DNA of 5,630 nt from Thermoplasmata archaeon (GTDB taxonomy: Archaea > Thermoplasmatota > Thermoplasmata > Sysuiplasmatales > Sysuiplasmataceae). This document shows, in pieces, positions 1-5,630 of the stretch; the stretch's first letter is position 1; the number at the start of each line of letters is the position of its first letter. The stretch spans positions 1 through 5,630 of the forward strand of contig JAJYOM010000108.1 of assembly GCA_021796175.1 (NCBI GenBank). Reading direction: 5' to 3'. A program made the position numbers and the translations under genes. The notes beneath the pieces were generated by a model. That model made no database searches, was not told the origin of the DNA, and saw only the letters and a program-made list of their open reading frames with translations.

Positions 1-1
1 A

Positions 2-1339
2 GACAGCCCTTACCCTGAAAGATTCCTGAAACAGATGTCAGAAAAACCAGGGAGCGTTTCCATCGCAGGCAGGCAGGTTGAAACCTCCTACAGGGTATTT
101 GAAAAGGGAACTGCGAAGGCAGTGTTTGTTGATGTGAGCTCGCCCGCCTGGGCCAGGAGACTCAACGAGCACCTGTATGAACACACGGACACGGACCTTT
201 CGTTCAACAGGTATGTTCTGCTTGCCGAAGGAGCACTCGATTACCTTTCGAGGTACGGGAGGGATGTGGACTGCATAGATATGCAGGAGGCTTACACGAC
301 ACTGATAGCAATAAGCCCGAACCTGAACAGGCTCCCCGGGACAAAGCTGAGATTCATAATACACACACCGGGACCGTGGGGGCATCCCTCATTCCCCAGC
401 AGATACTTCAGGCAGCAGTATGGGTATGACTTCCTCTATGACAGGGTGTTCCTGACAGATCTTGGCCTTGCAAGGGCAGAGCAGGTATTCTGTGTCTCCA
501 GGAAACATCATGCCATCACACAGCGGGTTATGCCGCATTTTGCAGGCAAGATAGGGTATGTCACGAACGGCATAGAAATACCGAGATGGACTGCCGGTGA
601 AACGGGGAACGTCAAGGCAAAGGATTTCGCTCAGTTCAAGGACAGGAACAGGAAGGAACTCCTCAGGCATGCGGGCATAAAGAGGGACGGGATGGTGCTT
701 GCATGGAACAGGAGGATTGTCACCTACAAGAGACCCGATTTCATTCTGCGCTACATCAGGGAAAACAGAAACAACGAGCTTCTCTTCATACTCGCCGGCA
801 AGGCTCATCCCCAGGATCTTGTCAACAGGGAAGTCATGGAGGAGTTCCATCAGCTGGCAAAAGAGAATGACAATGTGTTCTACACGCCCGGCTACGATGT
901 CGGACTCTCCAGGAAGATTGTAAAGGGAGCGGACGTGATGGTATTCACGCCATTCAGCGGCTGGGAATCTTCCGGCACCTCTTTCATGAAGGGCATGGCA
1001 AACGGCACGCCGCCTATAACATCGAGAGATGGTTCGGTGGTTGAGTTTGTCAGGGACGGATACAACGGCTGGCTATTTGGAAAGGATCTGAGGGATCTTG
1101 TTCAGTTCGACAGCAGGGAGGGACTGGAAATAAGCAGGAAAGACTACAGGGAGTTCTCATCAAAAATGAACAGGGTTGTGGAAATGTGGTCGAAGAAGAG
1201 GGATGCTTTCGACGAAATAGCACTCAACGCAATGAGGACTCCCGGATTCGACATGGACAGGGTAATGAAAGCATACTTTCCGGATGTCGCCGGACAGGAT
1301 GAAGGTGCTCATGGAAAGAGAGGCAGACAGGCCGGATAG
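2..1339 (+). CDS. GT35 alpha-glucan (glycogen/maltodextrin) phosphorylase-like protein, 5' end outside window
   Basis: Probable alpha-glucan phosphorylase, a cytosolic PLP enzyme releasing glucose-1-phosphate from alpha-1,4-glucans. Residues are numbered from the ATG at 35. HTPGPWGH (110-117) matches the HTP..GH block of archaeal/bacterial maltodextrin phosphorylases. RRIVTYKRP (226-234) matches the phosphate-binding RIHEYKR block, with R227 and K232 at the same spacing as R569 and K574 of the muscle enzyme. AGKAHP follows. ESSGTSFMK (311-319) matches EASGTGNMK, so K319 is the predicted PLP lysine. The frame is open to the window edge (DSPYPERFLKQ precedes the ATG), and those residues resemble conserved family sequence, so the true start is probably upstream; ATG 35 has no Shine-Dalgarno or TATA box. 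The catalytic part is shorter than in the muscle enzyme, where R to K680 spans 111 residues against 92 here. A GT4/GT5 glucan synthase is the main alternative, but the PLP-lysine block argues against it. Confidence 0.8.
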   Translation, partial: DSPYPERFLKQMSEKPGSVSIAGRQVETSYRVFEKGTAKAVFVDVSSPAWARRLNEHLYEHTDTDLSFNRYVLLAEGALDYLSRYGRDVDCIDMQEAYTTLIAISPNLNRLPGTKLRFIIHTPGPWGHPSFPSRYFRQQYGYDFLYDRVFLTDLGLARAEQVFCVSRKHHAITQRVMPHFAGKIGYVTNGIEIPRWTAGETGNVKAKDFAQFKDRNRKELLRHAGIKRDGMVLAWNRRIVTYKRPDFILRYIRENRNNELLFILAGKAHPQDLVNREVMEEFHQLAKENDNVFYTPGYDVGLSRKIVKGADVMVFTPFSGWESSGTSFMKGMANGTPPITSRDGSVVEFVRDGYNGWLFGKDLRDLVQFDSREGLEISRKDYREFSSKMNRVVEMWSKKRDAFDEIALNAMRTPGFDMDRVMKAYFPDVAGQDEGAHGKRGRQAG

Positions 1340-1340
1340 G

Positions 1341-1350
1341 TCGAATTCGA
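1341..1350. promoter_or_regulatory. Perfect 10-bp palindrome directly upstream of the TATA box
   Basis: TCGAATTCGA is its own reverse complement and ends four bases before the TATA box, over the expected BRE. The flanking bases do not extend the symmetry. It could be an operator half or a chance palindrome; the position is the main argument for function. Confidence 0.3.
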
Positions 1351-1353
1351 TAC

Positions 1354-1362
1354 ATATAAATA
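1354..1362 (+). promoter_or_regulatory. Archaeal TATA box of the padR-exporter unit
   Basis: ATATAAATA lies in the short gap after the phosphorylase stop. Its centre (about 1358) is 30 bases before ATG 1388. Archaeal TATA centres usually sit 26-27 bases before the transcription start, so the message should begin near 1384-1388 and be leaderless or nearly so. No Shine-Dalgarno precedes the ATG, which agrees. The BRE is not clear. Confidence 0.65.
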
Positions 1363-1364
1363 AA

Positions 1365-1383
1365 AATGCACTGTAAGCGCATT
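1365..1383. promoter_or_regulatory. Dyad AATGC-N9-GCATT between TATA box and start, candidate PadR operator
   Basis: Five-base inverted arms (1365-1369 and 1379-1383) are separated by nine bases. The dyad fills the space between the TATA box and the predicted transcription start, where archaeal repressors commonly block polymerase. It resembles in design the ATGT-N8-ACAT sites described for bacterial PadR. Autoregulation by the adjacent padR gene is inferred. Confidence 0.35.
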
Positions 1384-1387
1384 GTTC

Positions 1388-1864
1388 ATGCCTGCACGGA
1401 ACTACCCGCTTAATATACTGATGCTGCTCGGCCTTGGAAAGGGACTGAGCGTTTATGATCTGTCGAAGATACTGGGAAGGTTCGACAGGAGAGTTTCAAA
1501 CGGAACAATAGTACCAGTGATGAACAGGCTGATGGAACTCGATTATGTCTCATTCAGCGTGTCCGGGAGGAGAAAGGTCTACAGGCTGACGAAGTCCGGG
1601 AAGAGATATGTCGCCTCCGTGAAAAAGATAAGGGAGGGGCTGAAGAAGAACGCGATGGCATCAATACTCGGAGACAATGCAGTATACCTCGATCTTCTCG
1701 CAAGCGTCGACGACATGAACACACTTGAACGTGTGCTTGACCTGACCGGGGATGCGATGACCCGCTTCCTCGGTGCAGCCTTCAGGCTCCAGAAGGAGGG
1801 CAAGACAGGGAAGGTTGCAGAGCTCAACGAGGAACTGAAGAAACTTGTGGAGGAGTTCAGCTGA
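1388..1864 (+). CDS. PadR-family winged-helix transcriptional regulator
   Basis: A 158-residue DNA-binding protein, the usual PadR size. Residues 5-35 form the first two helices (LNILMLLGLGKGLSVYDLSKIL, the family's LLGLL...GYEI pattern). Residues 36-54 (VSNGTIVPVMNRLMELDYV) match the recognition helix block S.GTLYPALKRLE..G.V, with V42 in place of the usual Tyr. Residues 56-75 are the wing, with basic tip RRK (61-63) and the family signature YRLTKSGK. The charged C-terminal part (about 76-158) is predicted helical and would be the dimerisation region. ATG 1388 is chosen over TTG 1382 because the TATA box places the transcript start at about 1384-1388. PadR proteins often repress neighbouring drug-export genes, and here the next gene is an exporter, so local control is likely; the ligand is unknown. 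Confidence 0.88.
   Translation: MPARNYPLNILMLLGLGKGLSVYDLSKILGRFDRRVSNGTIVPVMNRLMELDYVSFSVSGRRKVYRLTKSGKRYVASVKKIREGLKKNAMASILGDNAVYLDLLASVDDMNTLERVLDLTGDAMTRFLGAAFRLQKEGKTGKVAELNEELKKLVEEFS
1849..1855 (+). promoter_or_regulatory. Strong Shine-Dalgarno GGAGGAG inside the end of padR
   Basis: GGAGGAG matches the archaeal anti-16S core GGAGG. It sits five bases before CTG 1861, which overlaps the padR stop TGA (1862-1864), but 83 bases before ATG 1939. It may therefore support an upstream CTG start for the exporter. The same bases encode Glu-Glu in padR, so chance is possible. Confidence 0.4.
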
Positions 1865-1885
1865 GCACTGCAACGGCCGGAGCCG

Positions 1886-1912
1886 CCGGAACTGCCGCCG
1901 CATACAGTCCGG
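1886..1912 (+). other. Potential RNA hairpin between padR and the exporter ATG
   Basis: CCGG-A-ACTG (1886-1894) can pair with CAGTCCGG (1905-1912), giving eight base pairs with one bulged A and a 10-base loop. No T-run follows, so it is not an obvious terminator. If translation starts at CTG 1861 this is simply coding sequence rich in Ala and Gly codons. Confidence 0.25.
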
Positions 1913-1938
1913 TTGAAGTCAGGCACGAGAAAGCCGGG

Positions 1939-3354
1939 ATGACGATTGGCGTGATGGCTTTCATGGGACTGCTTGTGACCTATGTTGAGACAATGATTAC
2001 GCCGGCGCTGCCGATACTTGTCAACTTCTTCTCCACCAACTATGACCAGCTTTCGTGGATAATCACAGCATATGTGATATCAGGGACTATTTCGGCTGCT
2101 ATTTTCGGCCGGCTTGCAGACATATACGGAAAGAAGAAGATCTTCCTCGTACTAGCAACAGGTTACACAATAGCAGTTTCGATGGGCGGATTTGCGCAGA
2201 CACTCAGCGAGCTTATTGCCATAAGAGCAGTGCAGGGAGTGGGCATGGGCATGTTCCCTGTGGCATTCGCACTGCTCAACGACCAGCTGCCCAAGCGGGA
2301 GCTGGCCCTTGCTCAGGGCATAGTCTCGGCAACATTTGCCGGAGGAGCTGCTGTCGGGCTGGTGATTGGCGCCTGGATAACACAGAACTTCGGCTGGGAG
2401 TGGTCCTACCACTCGGCCATACCGGTTTCAATTCTGCTCGTCGTAGTTTCCTACCTGGTGCTCCACGACGATTCGGTCAGGAAGGAGCAGAGCATTGACC
2501 TGCCGAGCATATTGCTGCTCGGAGGCGGCCTTGTTGCCCTCATACTCGGGCTGTCGGAAGGCGAGTACTGGGGATGGTTCTCCTTCCTGACCATCTTTGT
2601 ATTCGCGCTTTCGGCAATACTGATAATTGCGTTCGTCTACTCAGAAAAACGTTCGGATGAACCGTTCATAAACATGAAACTGCTGAAGGTAAGAAATGTC
2701 TTCCTTGCAAATTTCACCGGCCTGTTTGGAATGGCGAGCCTTTACTTCCTTTTCTATTCCATCCCCCCGCTGCTGCAGGATCCCCAGCCTGCAGGATTTG
2801 GTGAATCGATACTGCAGTCCGGCATTGTGCTGCTGCCCGCTTCGCTGCTGAGCATGGCATTTGCGCCTGTCGGTGCCAGGGTAACAACGGAGAAGGGGCC
2901 GAAGGTGACAATAATAATCGGAACAGCCATACTGTTCCTGTCCTATCTTGGCCTCTTCTTCAACAGGGCGAACGAACTGTCCATTGCGGAGGATGCGGCC
3001 ATTCTCGGGCTCGGCATGTCATTCATTTTCGTAGGTGTCATCAACATACTGCTTCTGTCAACGCCCGCAGACAAGTCGGGCGAGGCTACCGGCATGAACG
3101 TCGTCTTCAGGAACATAGGCACCTCGCTTGCACCCGCGATAGGGGGTGTATTCGAGACTGCTTTTGTAATGAACGCGATGGTGGGAGCCGTGCCGATCAG
3201 CTACGCCGGGCTGCCCTTTGTCCCGATTTTCCTGCAGTTCCCGTCCAGCCACGCATTCGACCTGATATACATCACAGGTATGCTGTTCCTGGTTGCTTCG
3301 ATGATATTCACACTACTCATGAAAAACATAGTTGTAAAGAAGGTTGAAAAATGA
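1939..3354 (+). CDS. DHA2-type (14-helix, EmrB/QacA-like) MFS exporter
   Basis: Integral membrane proton-coupled exporter of drugs or metabolites; substrate unknown. Residues are numbered from ATG 1939 (471 aa). TM1 carries VETMITPALP (16-25), the DHA2 motif D1 with E17 for the usual Asp. Motif A GRLADIYGKKK is at 57-67 between TM2 and TM3. Motif B R..QG is in TM4 (R96, Q99, G100). The motif C region in TM5 reads GLVIGA (140-145) rather than GPxxGG, so the antiporter proline is missing. About 14 hydrophobic segments are visible, and a proline-rich loop of about 30 residues (412-441) separates TM13 and TM14, as in QacA relatives. The tail ends in KNIVVKKVEK. The frame is open upstream to CTG 1861, which has a good Shine-Dalgarno, so the protein may carry 26 more residues. 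The last bases overlap the next gene by ATGA. Confidence 0.9.
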   Translation: MTIGVMAFMGLLVTYVETMITPALPILVNFFSTNYDQLSWIITAYVISGTISAAIFGRLADIYGKKKIFLVLATGYTIAVSMGGFAQTLSELIAIRAVQGVGMGMFPVAFALLNDQLPKRELALAQGIVSATFAGGAAVGLVIGAWITQNFGWEWSYHSAIPVSILLVVVSYLVLHDDSVRKEQSIDLPSILLLGGGLVALILGLSEGEYWGWFSFLTIFVFALSAILIIAFVYSEKRSDEPFINMKLLKVRNVFLANFTGLFGMASLYFLFYSIPPLLQDPQPAGFGESILQSGIVLLPASLLSMAFAPVGARVTTEKGPKVTIIIGTAILFLSYLGLFFNRANELSIAEDAAILGLGMSFIFVGVINILLLSTPADKSGEATGMNVVFRNIGTSLAPAIGGVFETAFVMNAMVGAVPISYAGLPFVPIFLQFPSSHAFDLIYITGMLFLVASMIFTLLMKNIVVKKVEK

Positions 3355-5033
3355 AGAGAATTGCATATAGGGCAATTGCAGCAGGGCTCATGATAGCTGT
3401 TTTGCTGGCCGGCTTAAGTGTGACTGCAACAGGCGCGAATGCAGCAACTGAGAACAATCTGCTGAAGGTGACGGGCGCCTCCTGGTATTCGCCAGGTTCC
3501 GCCGGACTTGCTGTACCAGGGACGGATTACGTCCCGCTGTTCATATCGTTCGTGGCACTCTTCAACAGCACAGGCGGCTCCGTACTGAATGTGTCGGCGA
3601 ACCTTACAGCACAGTTCAGCTACAGCAATGTGACAGGTGGTCAGGCAAAGACGACACTGCAGCTGGCACCGGTCACGCAGGGCAGCGAGTACACGCTCAT
3701 CCAGATGGTAAACATATCTGCCGCCGCTGCGAACGGCCTGTACACTGAACAGCTGGCCTACAGCGTCTTCAACAGCACAGGTACCGTTCTGTCCGGCAAT
3801 TCTGCGTTCACATTGCCTCTCCTGGGCAGCGTCAACCTGGTCTCCGCCGGAGCAGCATTCGGCACATCGGCGAACCCGATACAGGGTACGCCGGGAATGA
3901 AATACATACCGCTGTCAGTCTTTGTGGAAAACACCGGCAACTCTGCAGTAACAAACATCAGTGTGCAGTACGCCCCCTCTGGGCATCTGTACGGACAGGT
4001 CCAGACAACATATGTTTCTGCAATGCAGGCGTTTGGCTTCGCAACACTCACATTCGTTGTCAGCATAGACAGCACAACACCACTCGGGCTAGTGCAGCAG
4101 AGCCTGCTCCTTAGTTACAATTCGGCCGACCACCCGCTGAACTTCAGCGTGCCGGTGACAGGCTACTCAAACATCTCAGTCATCAACTACTTCACCAATC
4201 CGCCGGCAGTCTTCCAGAATGAGAAGTACATACAGCTGACAGTCTACACCGCGAACGCGGGGAATTCATTTGCAGCCAATCTTACAGTCTCAGCATCGTC
4301 ATCCCATTTCGACATACTGACAGCTCCGTACCTCCTGCCCGCTTATCCGGCAGGCAGGCAGCTGAACTTCACTTTCCTGATGAACGCTCTCAATTACACC
4401 GGACCCGCGCGTGTCACCGTCAGCATAGGTAATTCAGCCTACAGCATCCCGCTGTACCTCAAACCCGAGGGGACGCTGGATATATCTTCAGCCGTGCCCG
4501 TATTCAACCCCGGCAACAGCAATCAGCTGATTTCATTCACAGTTACAAACGGCGGCAATTTGACACTGTGGAACCTGAATATGCACCTGCTTTCGCCGGG
4601 CATAATCTCCATACACATACCTTCCTCCAACCCGTTTGCAGCGCTTACGGCGGACAATGTCACGTTTGCCGAATTGCAGCCGGGACAGACATTGACGGTC
4701 ACGTTCCTGATGGACACGTCCTCGTCTGCCGCGGTGGGCACATACACCGCACAGCTCTTCATCAGCTGGATGCACAATGACAGCAGCAGTGTGTTCTACA
4801 AGGCTTATTCGTTCAGCGAGGTTGTGCAGAAGAGCAGCGTACAGCGGTTTACTGAGGCCTTCGCCCTGACACCGCTGAATGGCGCAGTTCTCGCCGTGAT
4901 AGTCATTGCAGTCATCGTGCTGGCCGTTGCGGGCCTGAGAAGGTCGAGGGGAAGGAAAAAAGAGGGAAAGGTGGCGCAGCGCAAACTGGCAGGCGAACAT
5001 GCCCGGGACGAGTTGGAGGACGGCAAAAAGTAA
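3351..5033 (+). CDS. Secreted, C-terminally anchored NEW3/COG1361-like surface protein
   Basis: Exported 560-residue protein; function not recognised beyond fold class. Residues 1-31 are a signal peptide (MKR, hydrophobic core, cleavage likely after GANA). The ectodomain contains four beta-sandwich-like repeats of roughly 100-120 residues starting near 39, 161, 276 and 376. Repeats 1 and 2 share a GA-aromatic...PG.xYxPL opening, and repeats 2-4 share an N-x-G (ENTGNS, ANAGNS, TNGGNL) strand pattern, typical of NEW3/CARDB-like domains. A single anchor helix (511-529) follows, then a basic cytoplasmic tail with RRSRGRKK (530-537). The ectodomain has no cysteine, few charged residues and about 15 N-x-S/T sequons. 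Its ATG overlaps the exporter stop (ATGA), with a weak AGGT Shine-Dalgarno six bases before, so the two are translationally coupled. It may be an exporter accessory or a surface-layer protein; the former is inference from context. Confidence 0.85.
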   Translation: MKRIAYRAIAAGLMIAVLLAGLSVTATGANAATENNLLKVTGASWYSPGSAGLAVPGTDYVPLFISFVALFNSTGGSVLNVSANLTAQFSYSNVTGGQAKTTLQLAPVTQGSEYTLIQMVNISAAAANGLYTEQLAYSVFNSTGTVLSGNSAFTLPLLGSVNLVSAGAAFGTSANPIQGTPGMKYIPLSVFVENTGNSAVTNISVQYAPSGHLYGQVQTTYVSAMQAFGFATLTFVVSIDSTTPLGLVQQSLLLSYNSADHPLNFSVPVTGYSNISVINYFTNPPAVFQNEKYIQLTVYTANAGNSFAANLTVSASSSHFDILTAPYLLPAYPAGRQLNFTFLMNALNYTGPARVTVSIGNSAYSIPLYLKPEGTLDISSAVPVFNPGNSNQLISFTVTNGGNLTLWNLNMHLLSPGIISIHIPSSNPFAALTADNVTFAELQPGQTLTVTFLMDTSSSAAVGTYTAQLFISWMHNDSSSVFYKAYSFSEVVQKSSVQRFTEAFALTPLNGAVLAVIVIAVIVLAVAGLRRSRGRKKEGKVAQRKLAGEHARDELEDGKK

Positions 5034-5036
5034 TAT
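5025..5036 (+). promoter_or_regulatory. Weak TATA-like element before alaS
   Basis: AAAAAGTAATAT spans the end of the surface-protein gene and its stop. Its centre predicts a start near 5057-5060, giving a leader of about 10 bases before ATG 5070, which has no Shine-Dalgarno. The match to the archaeal TATA consensus is only moderate, so read-through from the upstream unit is also possible. Confidence 0.35.
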
Positions 5037-5069
5037 GAGCATTGCTCCAATCAACTCCTGCTGAATCAA

Positions 5070-5630
5070 ATGGACGAAAAAGAATTCGAGATAGACTACT
5101 TCAGGAGCCGCTCCTTCAGCCGCAGGCTCTGCAAGTCGTGCGGGTCCGCATTCTGGACGCTTGGCGATAATGAATACTGCGGCGAACCGCCATGTGTGGA
5201 TTACACCTTCCTTGGAAGGAGTCCGATGAAGAAGAATCTCGGGATCAACGAAATGAGGGAGGATTTCGTCTCTTTCATGGAGAGGCACGGCCATACGAGG
5301 ACCAAGCGTTATCCGATTGTGGCAAGATGGAGGAATGATGTGTTCTTCGTCCAGGCTTCAATTTATGACTTCCAGCCGTGGGTGCTTAACGGTTCGGTCA
5401 AGCCGCCGGCAAACCCGCTGACCATGTCGCAGCCGTGTGTCAGATTCAACGACGTAGACAATGTGGGCAAGACGGGCAGGCATTTCACACTTTTTGAAAT
5501 GATGACGCACACCGCTTTCAACACAGCGGATGAGCAGGTGTATTTCAAGGACAGGACCGTTGAACTCTGCCAGGACTACCTTGTCAAAAATCTTGGCGTC
5601 GACGAAGAGCTCGTATCGTACAAGGAGGAA
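5070..5630 (+). CDS. alaS: Alanyl-tRNA synthetase, archaeal type, N-terminal 187 residues (3' end outside window)
   Basis: Class II aminoacyl-tRNA synthetase that charges tRNA-Ala in the cytosol. The archaeal-type N-terminus is clear: a metal-binding cluster C21-x2-C24...C37-x4-C42 with FWT between, then the catalytic core with YPIVARWRNDV (about 81-91), QASIYDFQPWV, PPANPLTMSQPCVRFNDVDNVG and GRHFTLFEMMTHTAFN, which together cover the aminoacylation motif 1-2 region. Family members are about 900 residues, so roughly a fifth is present. ATG 5070 is chosen because the protein aligns from the start with archaeal AlaRS and an in-frame stop (the upstream gene's TAA, 5031-5033) lies 12 codons before it. 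No frameshift or missing core residue is seen. Housekeeping gene; its position after the surface protein is probably incidental. Confidence 0.96.
   Translation, partial: MDEKEFEIDYFRSRSFSRRLCKSCGSAFWTLGDNEYCGEPPCVDYTFLGRSPMKKNLGINEMREDFVSFMERHGHTRTKRYPIVARWRNDVFFVQASIYDFQPWVLNGSVKPPANPLTMSQPCVRFNDVDNVGKTGRHFTLFEMMTHTAFNTADEQVYFKDRTVELCQDYLVKNLGVDEELVSYKEE

Noticed and set aside
389..850. Open frame on the - strand inside the phosphorylase gene
   Set aside because: The opposite strand encodes conserved phosphorylase blocks, and the antisense translation shows no family pattern.
1382..1387. TTG 1382 as padR start, adding two residues
   Set aside because: The TATA box places the transcript start at or after this codon, and ATG 1388 gives a normal PadR N-terminus.
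2055..2498. 147-codon frame on the + strand inside the exporter gene
   Set aside because: It is an out-of-frame shadow rich in Cys, His and Arg, overlapping conserved exporter motifs A, B and C.
2773..2797. Direct repeat CTGCAGGAT (2773-2781 and 2789-2797)
   Set aside because: Nine bases within well-conserved exporter coding sequence, in different reading phases; no sign of a mobile or regulatory role.
5035..5064. Nine-codon ORF (MSIAPINSC) just before alaS, possible leader peptide
   Set aside because: It has one Ala codon and no Shine-Dalgarno, and the predicted alaS transcript starts downstream of its ATG. Chance is the simpler explanation.
5034..5069. Possible terminator after the surface-protein gene
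   Set aside because: No T-run and no stable stem were found in the 36-base gap, so I do not call one.
4533..5294. Long open frame on the - strand (253 codons)
   Set aside because: It runs antisense across the end of the surface-protein gene and the alaS start, both well supported. Its translation has no recognisable domain and looks like a GC-rich shadow frame.

Overview
All the genes lie on the + strand, and the window looks archaeal. The alanyl-tRNA synthetase start is of the archaeal type, with its zinc-binding N-terminus. There are AT-rich TATA-like boxes in short intergenic gaps, most starts have no clear Shine-Dalgarno (leaderless or near-leaderless style), and arginine is mostly AGG/AGA. 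A secreted, C-terminally anchored, NEW3/COG1361-like protein with no cysteine, few charges and many N-glycosylation sequons suggests an acidophilic lineage, perhaps class Thermoplasmata. The class is inference; the domain call is much firmer.

Layout: (1) Positions 2-1339 hold the 3' part of a GT35 alpha-glucan phosphorylase-like gene whose start lies outside the window. (2) Positions 1340-1387 are a compact promoter region with a TATA box and two small dyads. (3) Positions 1388-5033 form a tight three-gene unit: a PadR-type winged-helix regulator, a 14-helix DHA2-type MFS exporter, and a secreted membrane-anchored protein built of four beta-sandwich-like repeats. The last two genes overlap by ATGA. 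(4) After a gap of 36 bases, the first 187 codons of alaS run off the window end.

The middle unit is the most interesting part. A PadR regulator probably controls a drug/metabolite exporter, and a surface protein is translationally coupled to that exporter. The arrangement recalls bacterial EmrA-EmrB pairs (exporter plus extracytoplasmic partner), but the partner here is unrelated to EmrA. I infer that the surface protein may be an accessory of the exporter; nothing in the sequence proves it. The exporter's start is also uncertain: a good Shine-Dalgarno precedes a CTG that overlaps the padR stop, 78 bases upstream of the first in-frame ATG. The phosphorylase and alaS genes are metabolic/housekeeping genes with no evident link to the unit. 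No stretch over 300 bases lacks a gene, and I saw no RNA gene, insertion sequence or CRISPR array.
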